Notes: a model not told the origin generated them from the sequence alone. DNA of 64,000 nucleotides from Parapedobacter composti (GCF_900112315.1 NZ_FOLL01000020.1:1-64000), one strand, 5' to 3'. Shown: positions 1 through 8,193, numbered from the stretch's first letter. Numbers and translations are program-made.

Positions 1-172
1 GAAGGCGATAGACAGGCGTGTTAGGGTATTTAGGTTTAGGTTAATTTGAAGAGAATTTTGTAAAATTACGCAGTCTTAATTCGGGGAAGTCGACAGTTGT
101 TCCGCTTACCAAAAAAAAGACTGTTCCGACCTGGGGAGGATCTGTCTTTTTTGCCCGTCCGACTTTTGAGTT
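1..172. other. Non-coding stretch inside mobile element
   Basis: I see no convincing gene here. The stretch is AT-rich. It holds a 9-bp inverted repeat (AAAAAAGAC at 113-121 and GTCTTTTTT at 144-152) that could serve as a transcription terminator for something entering from the left edge. The neighbouring genes to the right all run on the minus strand toward this stretch. Confidence 0.4.
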
Positions 173-201
173 AAAATAACGGGAACGGCGTACCGCTCCC
201 G
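173..201 (-). terminator. Terminator of the minus-strand accessory operon
   Basis: On the minus strand, a strong hairpin (CGGGA and CGG pairing with CCG and TCCCG, 180-201) is followed by a T-rich run (TTATTTT). It lies about 20 bases after the stop of the last small gene (ending at 224), so it probably ends transcription of the whole small-gene run. Confidence 0.6.
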
Positions 202-223
202 TAAAATTTAATCCTGTACATAG

Positions 224-436
224 CTATAACTTTAAAATCGGCTTATTACTGCCCCTGTCATAGTTGATTTTGTAGCCGTTGGACTGGATGACACCCTCTA
301 ATAAATTCCTCGCCTGTATGGCATCCCAATCGTCAATTTTGGTCATATCCATGTAGTGCAGTTTTTCAAATTGCTTTACCATTTGGGCAATAATTCGTAA
401 TGCCCTGTATTCCGTTTTATCTGCAAGATTGCTCAT
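224..436 (-). CDS. Small hypothetical protein of mobile element
   Basis: A 70-residue protein that I do not recognise as a named family. It starts with ATG (434-436), directly after the stop of the upstream 58-residue gene (one base between them), which points to translational coupling. It has mixed charge, no membrane segment and no Cys motif. Its place in a run with ardA and a serine recombinase marks it as an accessory gene of an integrated element. The function is unknown. Confidence 0.6.
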   Translation of the reverse strand: MSNLADKTEYRALRIIAQMVKQFEKLHYMDMTKIDDWDAIQARNLLEGVIQSNGYKINYDRGSNKPILKL

Positions 437-437
437 T

Positions 438-614
438 TTACTTTGATTTTAGTTGTACTAATTTTTTGTATATATCACGCCAATATGCTTGCCTTTCCTT
501 GTCGCTTTCTACTGGTGGGATGTGGTGCATATCTTTAAAATTCTCTGCCTGCTGAATGGCTTTATCAAGGTCGGTAACTTCTTTTTTTCGACCGTTTAAA
601 TCTATTATGTGCAT
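438..614 (-). CDS. Small hypothetical protein of mobile element (58 aa)
   Basis: ATG at 612-614, stop at 438-440, giving a 58-residue, charged, soluble-looking protein that begins MHIIDLNGRKKEV and ends in a basic helix with a YWRDIYKKL stretch. It is packed tightly between two other minus-strand genes: 4 bases after the gene ending at 619 and 1 base before the gene starting at 436. The tight spacing and lack of internal stops support a real gene. The product family is unknown to me; similar small genes are common near recombinases in Bacteroidota elements (recollection, not checked). Confidence 0.55.
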   Translation of the reverse strand: MHIIDLNGRKKEVTDLDKAIQQAENFKDMHHIPPVESDKERQAYWRDIYKKLVQLKSK

Positions 615-618
615 TGTT

Positions 619-1027
619 CTATTGGTTTAAGTCTGCTACAATCATTTTATCATGTCCGAAAAGCAAGTGTATCGCTTCTTTCAGCTTTGGGCTACATTCT
701 TCCCTGTCCGCATACTCGACAAGGCAGTTTGTTAAAAATATAGCGTTGTAGCCATTAAATAAATGGTCGGAAAATACCCGTGGGCTACGGTGCAACGTGA
801 CGTTAAACCACTCTAAAACCTTTTCGGTATTACTGACCAAGCCAAACCAAAAATCAGCCGTTACAAGTGTTCTCTCAGCCCAGATACTGCGTATATATTC
901 CTCCTGCACTCTAAACCGTTCGGTTTCCTGCTGTACAAAAAGGGTCAAATCTTTTAGGTTTTCGGGGAATAGCTTGGCAAGCAAATACCCTTTTTTCAAC
1001 GTTGTTCATTTCGTTTAATGCTTTCAT
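619..1027 (-). CDS. Hypothetical accessory protein, frame broken near its start
   Basis: The open frame from 999 down to 619 encodes 126 residues but would have to start at TTG. An ATG with better context at 1025-1027 begins MKALNEMNNVE and is out of frame by one base. The two frames join at a run of six A residues on the coding strand (991-996); removing one A gives a continuous protein of about 135 residues. So the gene is either recently broken, uses the TTG start, shifts frame, or contains a sequence error. The protein is rich in aromatic residues and has no membrane segment. No function is assigned. It is followed 4 bases later by the 58-residue gene. Confidence 0.5.
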
Positions 1028-1031
1028 GTCG

Positions 1032-1148
1032 TTATACTTTTTTAGTGTTAATCTTTTTTAATTTTATAATGGCACTTTCGGGGCAATGCTCGGCAGTGGT
1101 TATCTGTTGTATTGCTCCCTTTTCACCGCTTAGCGATACTACTTTTAT
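1032..1148 (-). other. Possible 38-aa reading frame without standard start
   Basis: Between ardA and the 619-1027 gene there is an open minus-strand frame that reads KVVSLSGEKGAIQQ at its start and ends in a Lys-rich tail, stopping 4 bases before the next gene's ATG. Its only plausible first codon is ATA (1146-1148), perhaps a decayed ATG. The operon-like spacing is the main support; it may simply be leader sequence. Confidence 0.25.
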
Positions 1149-1225
1149 CTTTTATCCGTATCATGCCCGTATCATGCTTTAGGGTCGCTCTATAAGTTTC
1201 TATTATCATAGCTTTGATTTTTGAT

Positions 1226-1253
1226 AGGCGACCACCTTTGCAGGCGGTCGCCT
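1226..1253 (-). terminator. Hairpin after ardA
   Basis: AGGCGACC (1226-1233) pairs with GGTCGCCT (1246-1253), with two more nested G-C pairs. It lies 6 bases after the ardA stop on the minus strand. The following sequence is A/T-rich without a clean T run, so it may attenuate or protect the 3' end rather than terminate fully. Confidence 0.4.
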
Positions 1254-1258
1254 GTGGA

Positions 1259-1792
1259 TTAGGAATTATAAAATACATGACCGCCATTGCTCCAATAATC
1301 ACCGCAAAACAGGTCATGAGCATAAGCCTCATAATCGAAATATTGCTTTGCAAATTCGGGCAAATCCATTTGCTCCACCTGTTCATAGGCAAAATCTTCC
1401 TCGTCCTTGTATTCGCCTATATAGTCACCGTCAAAATCGCTTATTAGGTCGTTTATATCCCCCTCGGATAAGCTATGATGTCCGTTGTCGCACCATATTA
1501 AAAATGCTTCTTTTCGGGTTTCGTCCATATCTTCCAAAGCCTCCAAAACCTCAAATATGCTGTCGCTTATCCAACATTCGCCGATTAAGCCGTTCGGGAT
1601 GTTCTCGTAATCTTGGAACATAAATTCGGGGTCTTCCTCGTCATCGTGTAGCTCTCTGCAAGCATCGTAAAATTCGTCTTTGTCCGCATAGTCGGATAGC
1701 GTTAACCATTCCCCGAAGATTGAACCGTCATTATATTTTCCGTATGTGCCGACATATACGCTTGCTTCCGATGTGTTTATTTGATGTGTCAT
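1259..1792 (-). CDS. ardA: Antirestriction protein ArdA
   Basis: ArdA is an acidic DNA-mimic protein that blocks type I restriction-modification enzymes when a mobile element enters a new host. The translated protein has the family signature near its start (SVYVGTYGKYNDGSIFGEWL), an acidic middle (ELHDDEEDPEFMFQDYEN) and very high Asp/Glu content throughout, as expected for a DNA mimic. I chose the internal ATG at 1790-1792 (MTHQINTSEA, 177 residues) because the 36 residues upstream are low-complexity and not family-like, and ArdA proteins are usually about 165-185 residues. It is the first gene of a minus-strand accessory run inside the element that carries the serine recombinase. Confidence 0.85.
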   Translation of the reverse strand: MTHQINTSEASVYVGTYGKYNDGSIFGEWLTLSDYADKDEFYDACRELHDDEEDPEFMFQDYENIPNGLIGECWISDSIFEVLEALEDMDETRKEAFLIWCDNGHHSLSEGDINDLISDFDGDYIGEYKDEEDFAYEQVEQMDLPEFAKQYFDYEAYAHDLFCGDYWSNGGHVFYNS

Positions 1793-2284
1793 TTCTTTAC
1801 TGTTTTGAATTAATTTTTTTGATTTATTCGGCAATGAGAGGTGGTGCTGTTGTTTTGTTTCAATACTATTTCCAATGCTTTTAATCCTCATGCCTGACAT
1901 TTTTTTTATTCGTGTAAAGAGCCGGAGTATGCTGTGTTTCGTTTCGGGAGCATAAAAGGTTAGTGTTTAGTAGGCAAAAGGTTTTGGAAAAAAAATACAC
2001 CCAACGGGCTGGAGATTTTTTTCCCAAACTTGTCTTGACCTTTTGACTACGTTAAGAACACGGACATACCTTTGCTCCATGAAACGTGAACAACAGGCAT
2101 ACTCGCTCTTTAGGCATAGCCAAACGTGGAAGTAATGAGGATAGCATTTGGAAAATAGTTCTAAACAGGCAGACTGTGCCAAATAATTCAGCCAAACGAC
2201 ATAATCTAATACCACTCCATGTACTCAATAAGTTTGCTTGTAGCGGATTAAAACCGCTCTGTTTAACAAGCAAAATGAGTGAAG
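1793..2284. other. Divergent regulatory region of mobile element
   Basis: About 490 bases between ardA (minus) and the small gene before the recombinase (plus). I see no convincing protein gene over 50 codons. It contains a plus-strand promoter (see 2041-2074), an 18-codon frame starting with ATG at 2079 just after that promoter, and a leader of about 200 bases ahead of the 53-residue gene. Longer frames here on either strand lack starts with context or family-like sequence. Confidence 0.45.
2041..2074 (+). promoter_or_regulatory. Promoter for the recombinase transcript
   Basis: TTTTG at 2041-2045, a 21-base spacer, and TACCTTTG at 2067-2074 match the Bacteroidota TTTG/TAnnTTTG promoter. It points toward the small gene at 2285 and the recombinase, leaving a leader of roughly 200 bases. 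Confidence 0.55.
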
Positions 2285-2446
2285 ATGGCGAAAGAAAAAA
2301 CGAACGATTTAACCCCCGAAAGAGTTATGCAAATCTTGAAAAAGAAAGGAACGGAGGTTGATTTAGAGGAAGCGCAAGCTATTTTGGAGTTTGTCAAAAA
2401 GATAGCTCACATTGCAGTTAACCAGTATCTAAGAGGAAAACTTTAA
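2285..2446 (+). CDS. Small protein upstream of serine recombinase (53 aa)
   Basis: ATG at 2285, TAA at 2444-2446. The product is a 53-residue, highly charged, probably all-helical protein starting MAKEKTNDLTPERVMQILKKK and ending in a basic tail. It sits 23 bases before the recombinase start. From memory, a small gene of this type often precedes serine recombinases in Bacteroidota elements, but I cannot assign a function; a recombination accessory or regulatory role would be speculation. Confidence 0.6.
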   Translation: MAKEKTNDLTPERVMQILKKKGTEVDLEEAQAILEFVKKIAHIAVNQYLRGKL

Positions 2447-2469
2447 TCTAATGAACAAGGAAAACTGTT

Positions 2470-4061
2470 GTGATGAGAAAGGCAGATTTATACATACGTG
2501 TATCGACAGACGAGCAAGCGGACAAGGGGTATTCACAACGTGACCAAGAAGACCGTTTAAGAAAATACTGTGAGATAAAAGGTATTACAATAAGGGATGT
2601 TTATAGAGAAGACCATTCGGCAAAATCTTTTAAACGTCCAGAGTGGCAGGAATATTTATCTAACCTACGTAAATCAAAGAACAACAGAACGGGGTCAATC
2701 CTGCTGTTTACCAAATGGGATAGGTTCAGTAGAAATGCAGGGGATGCCTATCAGATGATTAACCAGTTACGGACACATGGTGTTGAGCCTGTGGCAATAG
2801 AACAGCCTTTAGACCTAACTATTCCCGAAAATAAAATCATGCTTGCGTTCTATCTTGCGGCGCCGGAAGTTGAAAACGATAGGCGTGCATTAAATGTTTT
2901 TCACGGAATGCGCAGGGCGAAAAAAGAGGGGCGGTATATGGGTACTGCCCCATTGGGATATGTCAACAAGATTAGTGAGGATAAAAAGAAATATATTGCC
3001 CCACATGAAGTTGAAGCCCCCTTATTAAAATGGGCATTTGAACAAATCGCTTCCAATAATTTCAATACAGAACAGATATGGAGGAAACTACGGGAGAAAG
3101 CCGATGGAAAAGGGCGGTTCAGCAAAAATAATTTTTGGGTAGCCGTCCGCAACCCATTGTACTGTGGCAAGATATTCATTCCTCCTTATAAAGAGGAAAA
3201 GGGGCATTTCGTTAAAGGACTGCACGAGCCATTAATCAGCGAAAAGCTGTTTGCAGATGTACAGGATGTACTGGACGGAAGAAAGCGAGCCGTTAACCCC
3301 AAGATAATGGCAACCGAGGATTTCCCTCTTAGGGGCTTCCTAAAATGCCCTAATTGCGACAGGAGGCTTTCGGGTAGTGCTTCAAAAGGAAGAAACTCAT
3401 ATTATAACTACTACCATTGTACTTCCTCCTGCGGAACACGTTTCAAAGCCGAACCCGTTAATGAGGCTTTTATAAAACAGTTACGGTATCTATCACCAAA
3501 GGCAGGCATGGTTGACGTTTTTATTGAAGCATTTATAAAAGACTTCAACGACCAAAACAAAATCCAAATGCTGAACGGGCAAATATCATAGGTGAGATTG
3601 ATGCGTTGAACAAACGCTATCAAAATGCACTTTTAAAGAATGCTGATGGAGAAATGGCAGACGATGATTTCCAAGAGGTAAAGAAATTGACCAAAGGAAA
3701 GATTGAAAAATTGGAGAGGCAATTAAATGATTTGGCTGTGGTAGGCAGTGAGATAAAAGACTTAGTAGCTTCTGCATTAAAAAAGGTCGCAAACATTGAT
3801 AGACGCTATGAAAACGGCGATATTGAGGAAAAACGGGAAATAATTGGTTCGATGTTCCCCGATTTTTTGTCTTTTGACGGGACAAGACATCGAACCGCAA
3901 GACTAAATTCTACGGTCGCTCTTATCTATCAGAATAACAGTAAGTTACAGGGTAAAAAAAATGGGACAAGTCTATCTTTTTTAGACTTGTCCCAAGACGT
4001 GATCCCGCTGGGATTCGAACCCAGGACCCATACATTAAAAGTGTATTGCTCTACCAGCTGA
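2470..4061 (+). pseudogene. Large serine recombinase, frameshifted
   Basis: Site-specific serine recombinase that would integrate or excise the element. The first open part (2470-3591) carries the resolvase domain with catalytic Ser in YIRVSTDEQ (residue about 12), the recombinase domain (about residues 150-270) and a zinc-ribbon (CPNCDRRL ... CTSSCGTRF). It stops at TAG 3589-3591. The continuation, a coiled-coil-like C-terminus (NIIGEIDALNKRYQNALL onward), is open one base back in frame and overlaps the first part, so one base seems lost near GGG at 3577-3579, or a -1 shift is needed. The second part runs on through a terminator and antisense through tRNA-Lys, stopping at 4061, so its last 35 or so codons are not native recombinase sequence. 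It might be inactive; a sequencing error at the G run is equally possible. Confidence 0.8.
3954..3994 (-). terminator. tRNA-Lys terminator
   Basis: On the minus strand just after tRNA-Lys: a perfect 13-bp stem (TGGGACAAGTCTA with its complement, 3962-3974 and 3982-3994), a 7-base loop and then eight T residues (3954-3961). This is a textbook intrinsic terminator. The plus-strand recombinase frame runs across it. Confidence 0.9.
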
Positions 4062-4072
4062 GCTACGGAATC
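4000..4072 (-). tRNA. tRNA-Lys (anticodon TTT)
   Basis: The minus strand folds as a full cloverleaf: 7-bp acceptor stem (GATTCCG with CGGGATC, one G-T pair), D arm GCTC...GAGC, anticodon stem ATACA/TGTAT around CTTTTAA (anticodon TTT, Lys), and T arm CTGGG-TTCGAAT-CCCAG. The discriminator base is A at 4000 and CCA is not encoded. It has its own promoter upstream (4112-4143) and a strong terminator. Its 3' side is next to the mobile element, which suggests it is the integration site. Confidence 0.95.
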
Positions 4073-4111
4073 GCCGTTTTTATGAACGCTTTCCTGTTTT
4101 GGAAAGTGGTG

Positions 4112-4143
4112 CAAAGATAGGATTATCGCCCATATGCTCCAAA
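4112..4143 (-). promoter_or_regulatory. Promoter of tRNA-Lys
   Basis: Minus strand: TTTG (4140-4143), a spacer of exactly 20 bases, and TATCTTTG (4112-4119), about 40 bases upstream of the mature tRNA 5' end. It is a full match to the Bacteroidota housekeeping promoter. Confidence 0.8.
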
Positions 4144-4249
4144 ATTAATTTCAGATAATTTTTCATTATTCCGCTAATCGCTTTGGCCACAAGATCATAA
4201 GGTGGTTTATTCCCTCAACGCAAAAAATAAACACTGTACTGAAAAAACG

Positions 4250-4786
4250 TCATCCTCCACCTACCGCTTTTATTGCCCGCGCGTGCAATTTACTATTTCC
4301 CCTCACTAAATGCTCAAGCAATTGGCGGTATTCACCAAGCAATACCTCGCTGAAGTCAGGGTCATGCATAACTATCTCCGAGGCGTTATCAATAATATCG
4401 GCATATTTGATGGTCTGCGCGTTCGGTGAGATCCGCGTCAACCGTTTAAGTTCCATCCCTTTCCTCGTTCTTCGGTTATATTGCGGATATCCTCTTTTGG
4501 TATATACGTCCGTCAGTTCCACTACATATCCAAGCGTTTCCTCTGCGATATCCCGGGGCATAACAGCATGCAGGAAACCTAATAGATCGCGTTCCGTAAC
4601 CGGCGTATCTTCCAACACATCGTGAAGTAGGGCAGCTGCACATACGGCCGTATTATGGGTATATTGCCTGCAGGTTTCCATTACTCTTATGGGATGAGAA
4701 ATGTATGGATCTGGTGTATATTTACGTGTCTGCCCGGCGTGGACTTTAGTCGCGTAATCTAAAATGGTTTTGAGCACTGTATCCAT
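4250..4786 (-). CDS. HD-domain hydrolase, SpoT/MESH1-like
   Basis: A 178-residue single-domain protein resembling the hydrolase half of RelA/SpoT proteins, which removes pyrophosphate from (p)ppGpp. Metal-binding residues are visible in order: His31 (SHPIRV), His55-Asp56 (LLHDVLED) and Asp130 (KYADIIDNA). No synthetase, TGS or ACT domain follows, so it would be a small stand-alone alarmone hydrolase or another nucleotide phosphohydrolase. The start ATG at 4784-4786 fits. It is monocistronic, on the other side of the tRNA from the mobile element. The substrate is inferred from the family only. Confidence 0.75.
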   Translation of the reverse strand: MDTVLKTILDYATKVHAGQTRKYTPDPYISHPIRVMETCRQYTHNTAVCAAALLHDVLEDTPVTERDLLGFLHAVMPRDIAEETLGYVVELTDVYTKRGYPQYNRRTRKGMELKRLTRISPNAQTIKYADIIDNASEIVMHDPDFSEVLLGEYRQLLEHLVRGNSKLHARAIKAVGGG

Positions 4787-4941
4787 GATACCAACAACGC
4801 ATGTATACTGAATTACAATGTTTGGATAAAATGGTTCATCTGTTCCTGAAATATGCCAGGATCGTTTATCTTTGCTAAACCATTATCGGGAAAACCAACC
4901 CGCCGAATTTTTGTTAATGTAACAGTACAAACGCAAAATCT

Positions 4942-6069
4942 GTGATGAAAACCAATTCCCGCCGCGATTTCCTGCATAAGTTAGCCGCATCAGCCATAGC
5001 GATGCCCTTTTTCTCTTCATACACTGGATTTGCCCAGCCAGGACTCCTTCTGCCGAAGCAACAAAATCAAGTACTGCGCGTTGCACTGATGGGACTTGGG
5101 GGGTATGCCTCCAGGGTAGCCAAAGCAATGCAATCATGCAAACGGGCTAAAATAACCGGTCTCATCAGCGGTACTCCTGCGAAGCTTAAGGAATGGGGCG
5201 CAACATACAATATACCGGAAAGAAACCGCTATAACTACGAAAATTTCGACACCATTAAAGACAATCCCGATATCGATGCCGTCTATGTAATCACGCCGAA
5301 CGCTCTACATCACGAACACGCCATCCGCTCGGCCAGGGCGGGGAAGCATGTGATTTGTGAGAAACCAATGGCCATCAATGCCGCCGAAGGACAAGAAATG
5401 GTGGATGCTTGTGCCAAAGCCGGTGTAAAACTGCTCGTGGGTTATCGCATGCACTTCGAACCTAATACGTTGGAAGTGGTAAGGATGCGGCAGGCAGGTG
5501 AACTCGGACAGATTATGTTTTTTCAAGGGCTGTCGGGCTTCCGAATCGGCGACCCCAACCAGTGGCGGCTCGACAAGGCTTTAGCAGGAGGCGGGGCGCT
5601 CATGGACATTGGCATTTACTCCATAAACGGAGCCCGCTATATGGTAGGTGAAGAACCTGTGTGGGTAACGGCACAGGAAACCAAAACAGATACCACTAAA
5701 TTTAAAGAAGGCGTAGATGAAACCATCCAGTTTCAACTTGGGTTTCCAAGCGGCGCGGTAGCTTCCTGCCTATCCACCTACAATATGAACTACCTCGATC
5801 GCTTCTTTCTGAATGGCACAAAGGGATTTGCGGAACTCCAACCCGCCACCGGTTACGGCCCCACCAAAGGCCGGACCAACAAAGGCGAACTCAGCTTGCC
5901 TCATGTAATGCACCAGACCCTCCAGATGGATGCAATGGCCGGCATCATCCTGGACAACGATGTCCCAACGGTTTCGGTGGACGGCCAAGAGGGATTAAAA
6001 GACCTGAAGATCATCGACGCCATTTACCGCGCCTGTGCAACGGGCACACGACAGCATATTCCGGCTTAA
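4942..6069 (+). CDS. Gfo/Idh/MocA oxidoreductase with Tat signal
   Basis: NAD(P)-dependent sugar or polyol oxidoreductase of the glucose-fructose oxidoreductase type. The N-terminus has a twin-arginine signal (SRRDFLHKL then a hydrophobic run to about residue 32), so it is probably exported folded to the periplasm. A Rossmann glycine motif (GLGGYA, about residues 51-56) and the family motif EKPMAIN (about 138-144) follow, then the C-terminal alpha/beta domain. Its length (375) is normal for Tat-exported family members. It starts at ATG 4942 or the next codon. It has no operon partner. The substrate cannot be read from the sequence. Confidence 0.85.
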   Translation: MMKTNSRRDFLHKLAASAIAMPFFSSYTGFAQPGLLLPKQQNQVLRVALMGLGGYASRVAKAMQSCKRAKITGLISGTPAKLKEWGATYNIPERNRYNYENFDTIKDNPDIDAVYVITPNALHHEHAIRSARAGKHVICEKPMAINAAEGQEMVDACAKAGVKLLVGYRMHFEPNTLEVVRMRQAGELGQIMFFQGLSGFRIGDPNQWRLDKALAGGGALMDIGIYSINGARYMVGEEPVWVTAQETKTDTTKFKEGVDETIQFQLGFPSGAVASCLSTYNMNYLDRFFLNGTKGFAELQPATGYGPTKGRTNKGELSLPHVMHQTLQMDAMAGIILDNDVPTVSVDGQEGLKDLKIIDAIYRACATGTRQHIPA

Positions 6070-6084
6070 TTCACCATTTAACAA

Positions 6085-7140
6085 TTAACGTTCTTCCTTG
6101 AAGTAAACTTTGTAATAATTCATCCCTTTTTCTTCGTCATAGCCTTTTTCTATATACTCCCGTTTGCCATGGATATAGATATGGAAATTCTTATCCAATT
6201 TCAGTACACTTTTATAAGTGGCCTGAGCCTTTTTTACCGCCTGGTTGGAAATGTCAAAATATTGACCGAAGGAGGCATCCTGAGCTTCCCCGAACTGCTG
6301 TTTATAATCGTTAAACAAATGAACGGCCTTAGGGTTGCCTAGCACTTCTTCTTCAAACTCTTCTTGCTTAAACGCTTCTTTCTCTTTAAAGTAGTTCATT
6401 GAACGGTTAAGCAAATCAATTTTATCGGTACGCTCTAATTCAAACACGTCATCCAACGCCTCGTTCACGAACTTCTTATATATCTTAAGAAAATTACCGG
6501 TTTGGTTAAAGGCATCGTTGCGGATGGTCAGGCCAAGAAAATCATCTTTCCAATACAGTGCCTCTTGCTGGCGATTCGTCTGGTCAATGACCAATATCTG
6601 ATAGCCTTCGCCGCGCGCGGTGTTAAGAATAATGCATCCTTTATCTAACTTATTGATGTTAATGGCTTCCTGCTCGTAGCCGACATTGAATGCGCCTTGT
6701 GAAGGATACACTTTTAGGTAGGTCTCTTTAGTTTCAGATTTGAATATGCCCACTGCTTCATGCAGCTCACCTTCCATCTGTACGCCCCGCAGGTGTACCG
6801 CATACAACTCCCCTCCTTTGATATTGGGGTGGTTGGACGCGGCATAAAGGTGCTTACATACCTGCTGGCTGAACTCATGGAAGCCCAAGCCGCCGGTAAA
6901 GAAGGCATCGGCAAAATGATACATCTCATTAAGTTCCAAAGTGCCGCTGGGATGAGAAAAATGATACACTTCGTTCACTTTCGCAAATGGACTTAAAAAG
7001 TAATGTTTCAGCAGTTCGGACAATGTGTCGTCCTGCAGGGCAACAGGTCCGTCCGTGATGACGTAAAATTCATCCTGCATCTTGTTACCTACACGGTGAA
7101 TGGACAGCTGCTCAATCGCGGCATCAGCATGGTAAAACAT
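6085..7140 (-). CDS. NdpA-like nucleoid-associated protein
   Basis: A 351-residue protein resembling the 37-kDa nucleoid-associated protein family (NdpA/YejK). It starts with the typical pattern of a short beta strand (AAIEQLSIHRVGNK), has central segments like AVGIFKSETKETYLKV and GYQILVIDQ, and ends in a mixed charged C-terminus. Members bind the nucleoid in enterobacteria; the role in Bacteroidota is not settled. The gene lies 15 bases downstream of the histone-deacetylase-like gene on the same strand, so the two are probably one transcript. Confidence 0.8.
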   Translation of the reverse strand: MFYHADAAIEQLSIHRVGNKMQDEFYVITDGPVALQDDTLSELLKHYFLSPFAKVNEVYHFSHPSGTLELNEMYHFADAFFTGGLGFHEFSQQVCKHLYAASNHPNIKGGELYAVHLRGVQMEGELHEAVGIFKSETKETYLKVYPSQGAFNVGYEQEAININKLDKGCIILNTARGEGYQILVIDQTNRQQEALYWKDDFLGLTIRNDAFNQTGNFLKIYKKFVNEALDDVFELERTDKIDLLNRSMNYFKEKEAFKQEEFEEEVLGNPKAVHLFNDYKQQFGEAQDASFGQYFDISNQAVKKAQATYKSVLKLDKNFHIYIHGKREYIEKGYDEEKGMNYYKVYFKEER

Positions 7141-7155
7141 AGGCTCAGTATATTA

Positions 7156-8058
7156 TCATTCAAAAATACGTATGGCAGCTTTAAATGTATGACAATGGGC
7201 GTCCACAATATCACGGACATGGACGGAATATCCTCCACCCATGCTTACCTGCACCGGTGCATTGGCAGCCCGGCAAAGGTGGAACACCAGCTCGTCCCTC
7301 CTTAGGCATCCCGCCTTCGTCAATGCCAGTTTTCCGAGTCTATCGGTTTCCAGCACATCTACCCCCGCCTGATAAAAAACAAAATCCGGCTGTATATGGC
7401 TAAACACCATTGTTAAGTGGTGTGTCAGCAAATCCAGATATACATCGTCTCCTACCCCGTCCGGTAAGCCCACATCCCGGTCGGAACGTTCCTTGCGAAA
7501 CGGGAAATTCCGTTCTCCATGCATGGAAAAAGTATATACCCGATTTTCATCCCGGAAAATCTCCGCCGTCCCGTTTCCCTGATGTACGTCAAGATCGACG
7601 ATCAATATCCGGCGGCAGATGCCACGCCCAAGCAGGTAAGCGGCTGCTACAGCTTGATCGTTCAGCAGGCAGAAACCTTCCCCCCAATTGCTTCCTGCGT
7701 GATGCGTACCTCCCGCTACATTAAAAGCCACGCCATGCGCCATAGCAAAATGACAACCCTCTATCGTGCCGCGTACGATACGCAGCTCCCGATCTACCAA
7801 TCCGGCAGACAGGGGGAAGCCTATTCGCCTCACCATTGCCGGTGTCAGTTGCATATGCAGCAACTGCCGGCAGTACTCGGGCTCATGAGCACTGGTTATG
7901 AGATCAAAATCAGCCGGTGCCGGTTCAAAGAAATTAACCTCCTGAACAATACCCTCATGAAGCAATTGGCCGCGGATAAGTTCATACTTAATCATCGGAA
8001 ACCGATGCCCTTCAGGCAGCGGATGCACATAGCTGGGATGATAGGCAATCTTAAGCAA
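7156..8058 (-). CDS. Histone-deacetylase-family hydrolase
   Basis: A zinc-dependent deacetylase of the HDAC/acetoin-utilisation/polyamine amidohydrolase superfamily, 300 residues, without signal peptide (cytoplasmic). Visible motifs: GGTHHAG (tandem catalytic His), DLDVHQGNGTAE (zinc ligands Asp and His) and GVDVLETDRLGKL (third zinc ligand), plus GGGY near the C-terminus. Natural substrates of bacterial members vary (acetyl-lysine, acetylpolyamines, others), so none is assigned. It is the first gene of a pair with the nucleoid-protein gene that follows 15 bases later. Confidence 0.88.
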   Translation of the reverse strand: MLKIAYHPSYVHPLPEGHRFPMIKYELIRGQLLHEGIVQEVNFFEPAPADFDLITSAHEPEYCRQLLHMQLTPAMVRRIGFPLSAGLVDRELRIVRGTIEGCHFAMAHGVAFNVAGGTHHAGSNWGEGFCLLNDQAVAAAYLLGRGICRRILIVDLDVHQGNGTAEIFRDENRVYTFSMHGERNFPFRKERSDRDVGLPDGVGDDVYLDLLTHHLTMVFSHIQPDFVFYQAGVDVLETDRLGKLALTKAGCLRRDELVFHLCRAANAPVQVSMGGGYSVHVRDIVDAHCHTFKAAIRIFE

Positions 8059-8193
8059 CGTTGTAACTTGTTTACCGCGCGAAGATAGCAGTTTTTAGAG
8101 TGGATACCACGTGTATGTTCCGATAGATTCCCTGATAGTTGCTTATGTGTAATAAAAATCACATTTTTGGAGACTGACGCATATAGCTGAACC

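Noticed and set aside
1123..1392. An 89-codon minus-strand frame overlapping ardA's end
   Set aside because: Most of it lies over ardA in another frame; the part outside carries no support.
2086..2361. A 91-codon plus-strand frame before the recombinase
   Set aside because: It overlaps the 53-residue gene at 2285-2446 in another frame; that gene has the better composition and position. The region upstream fits a transcript leader.
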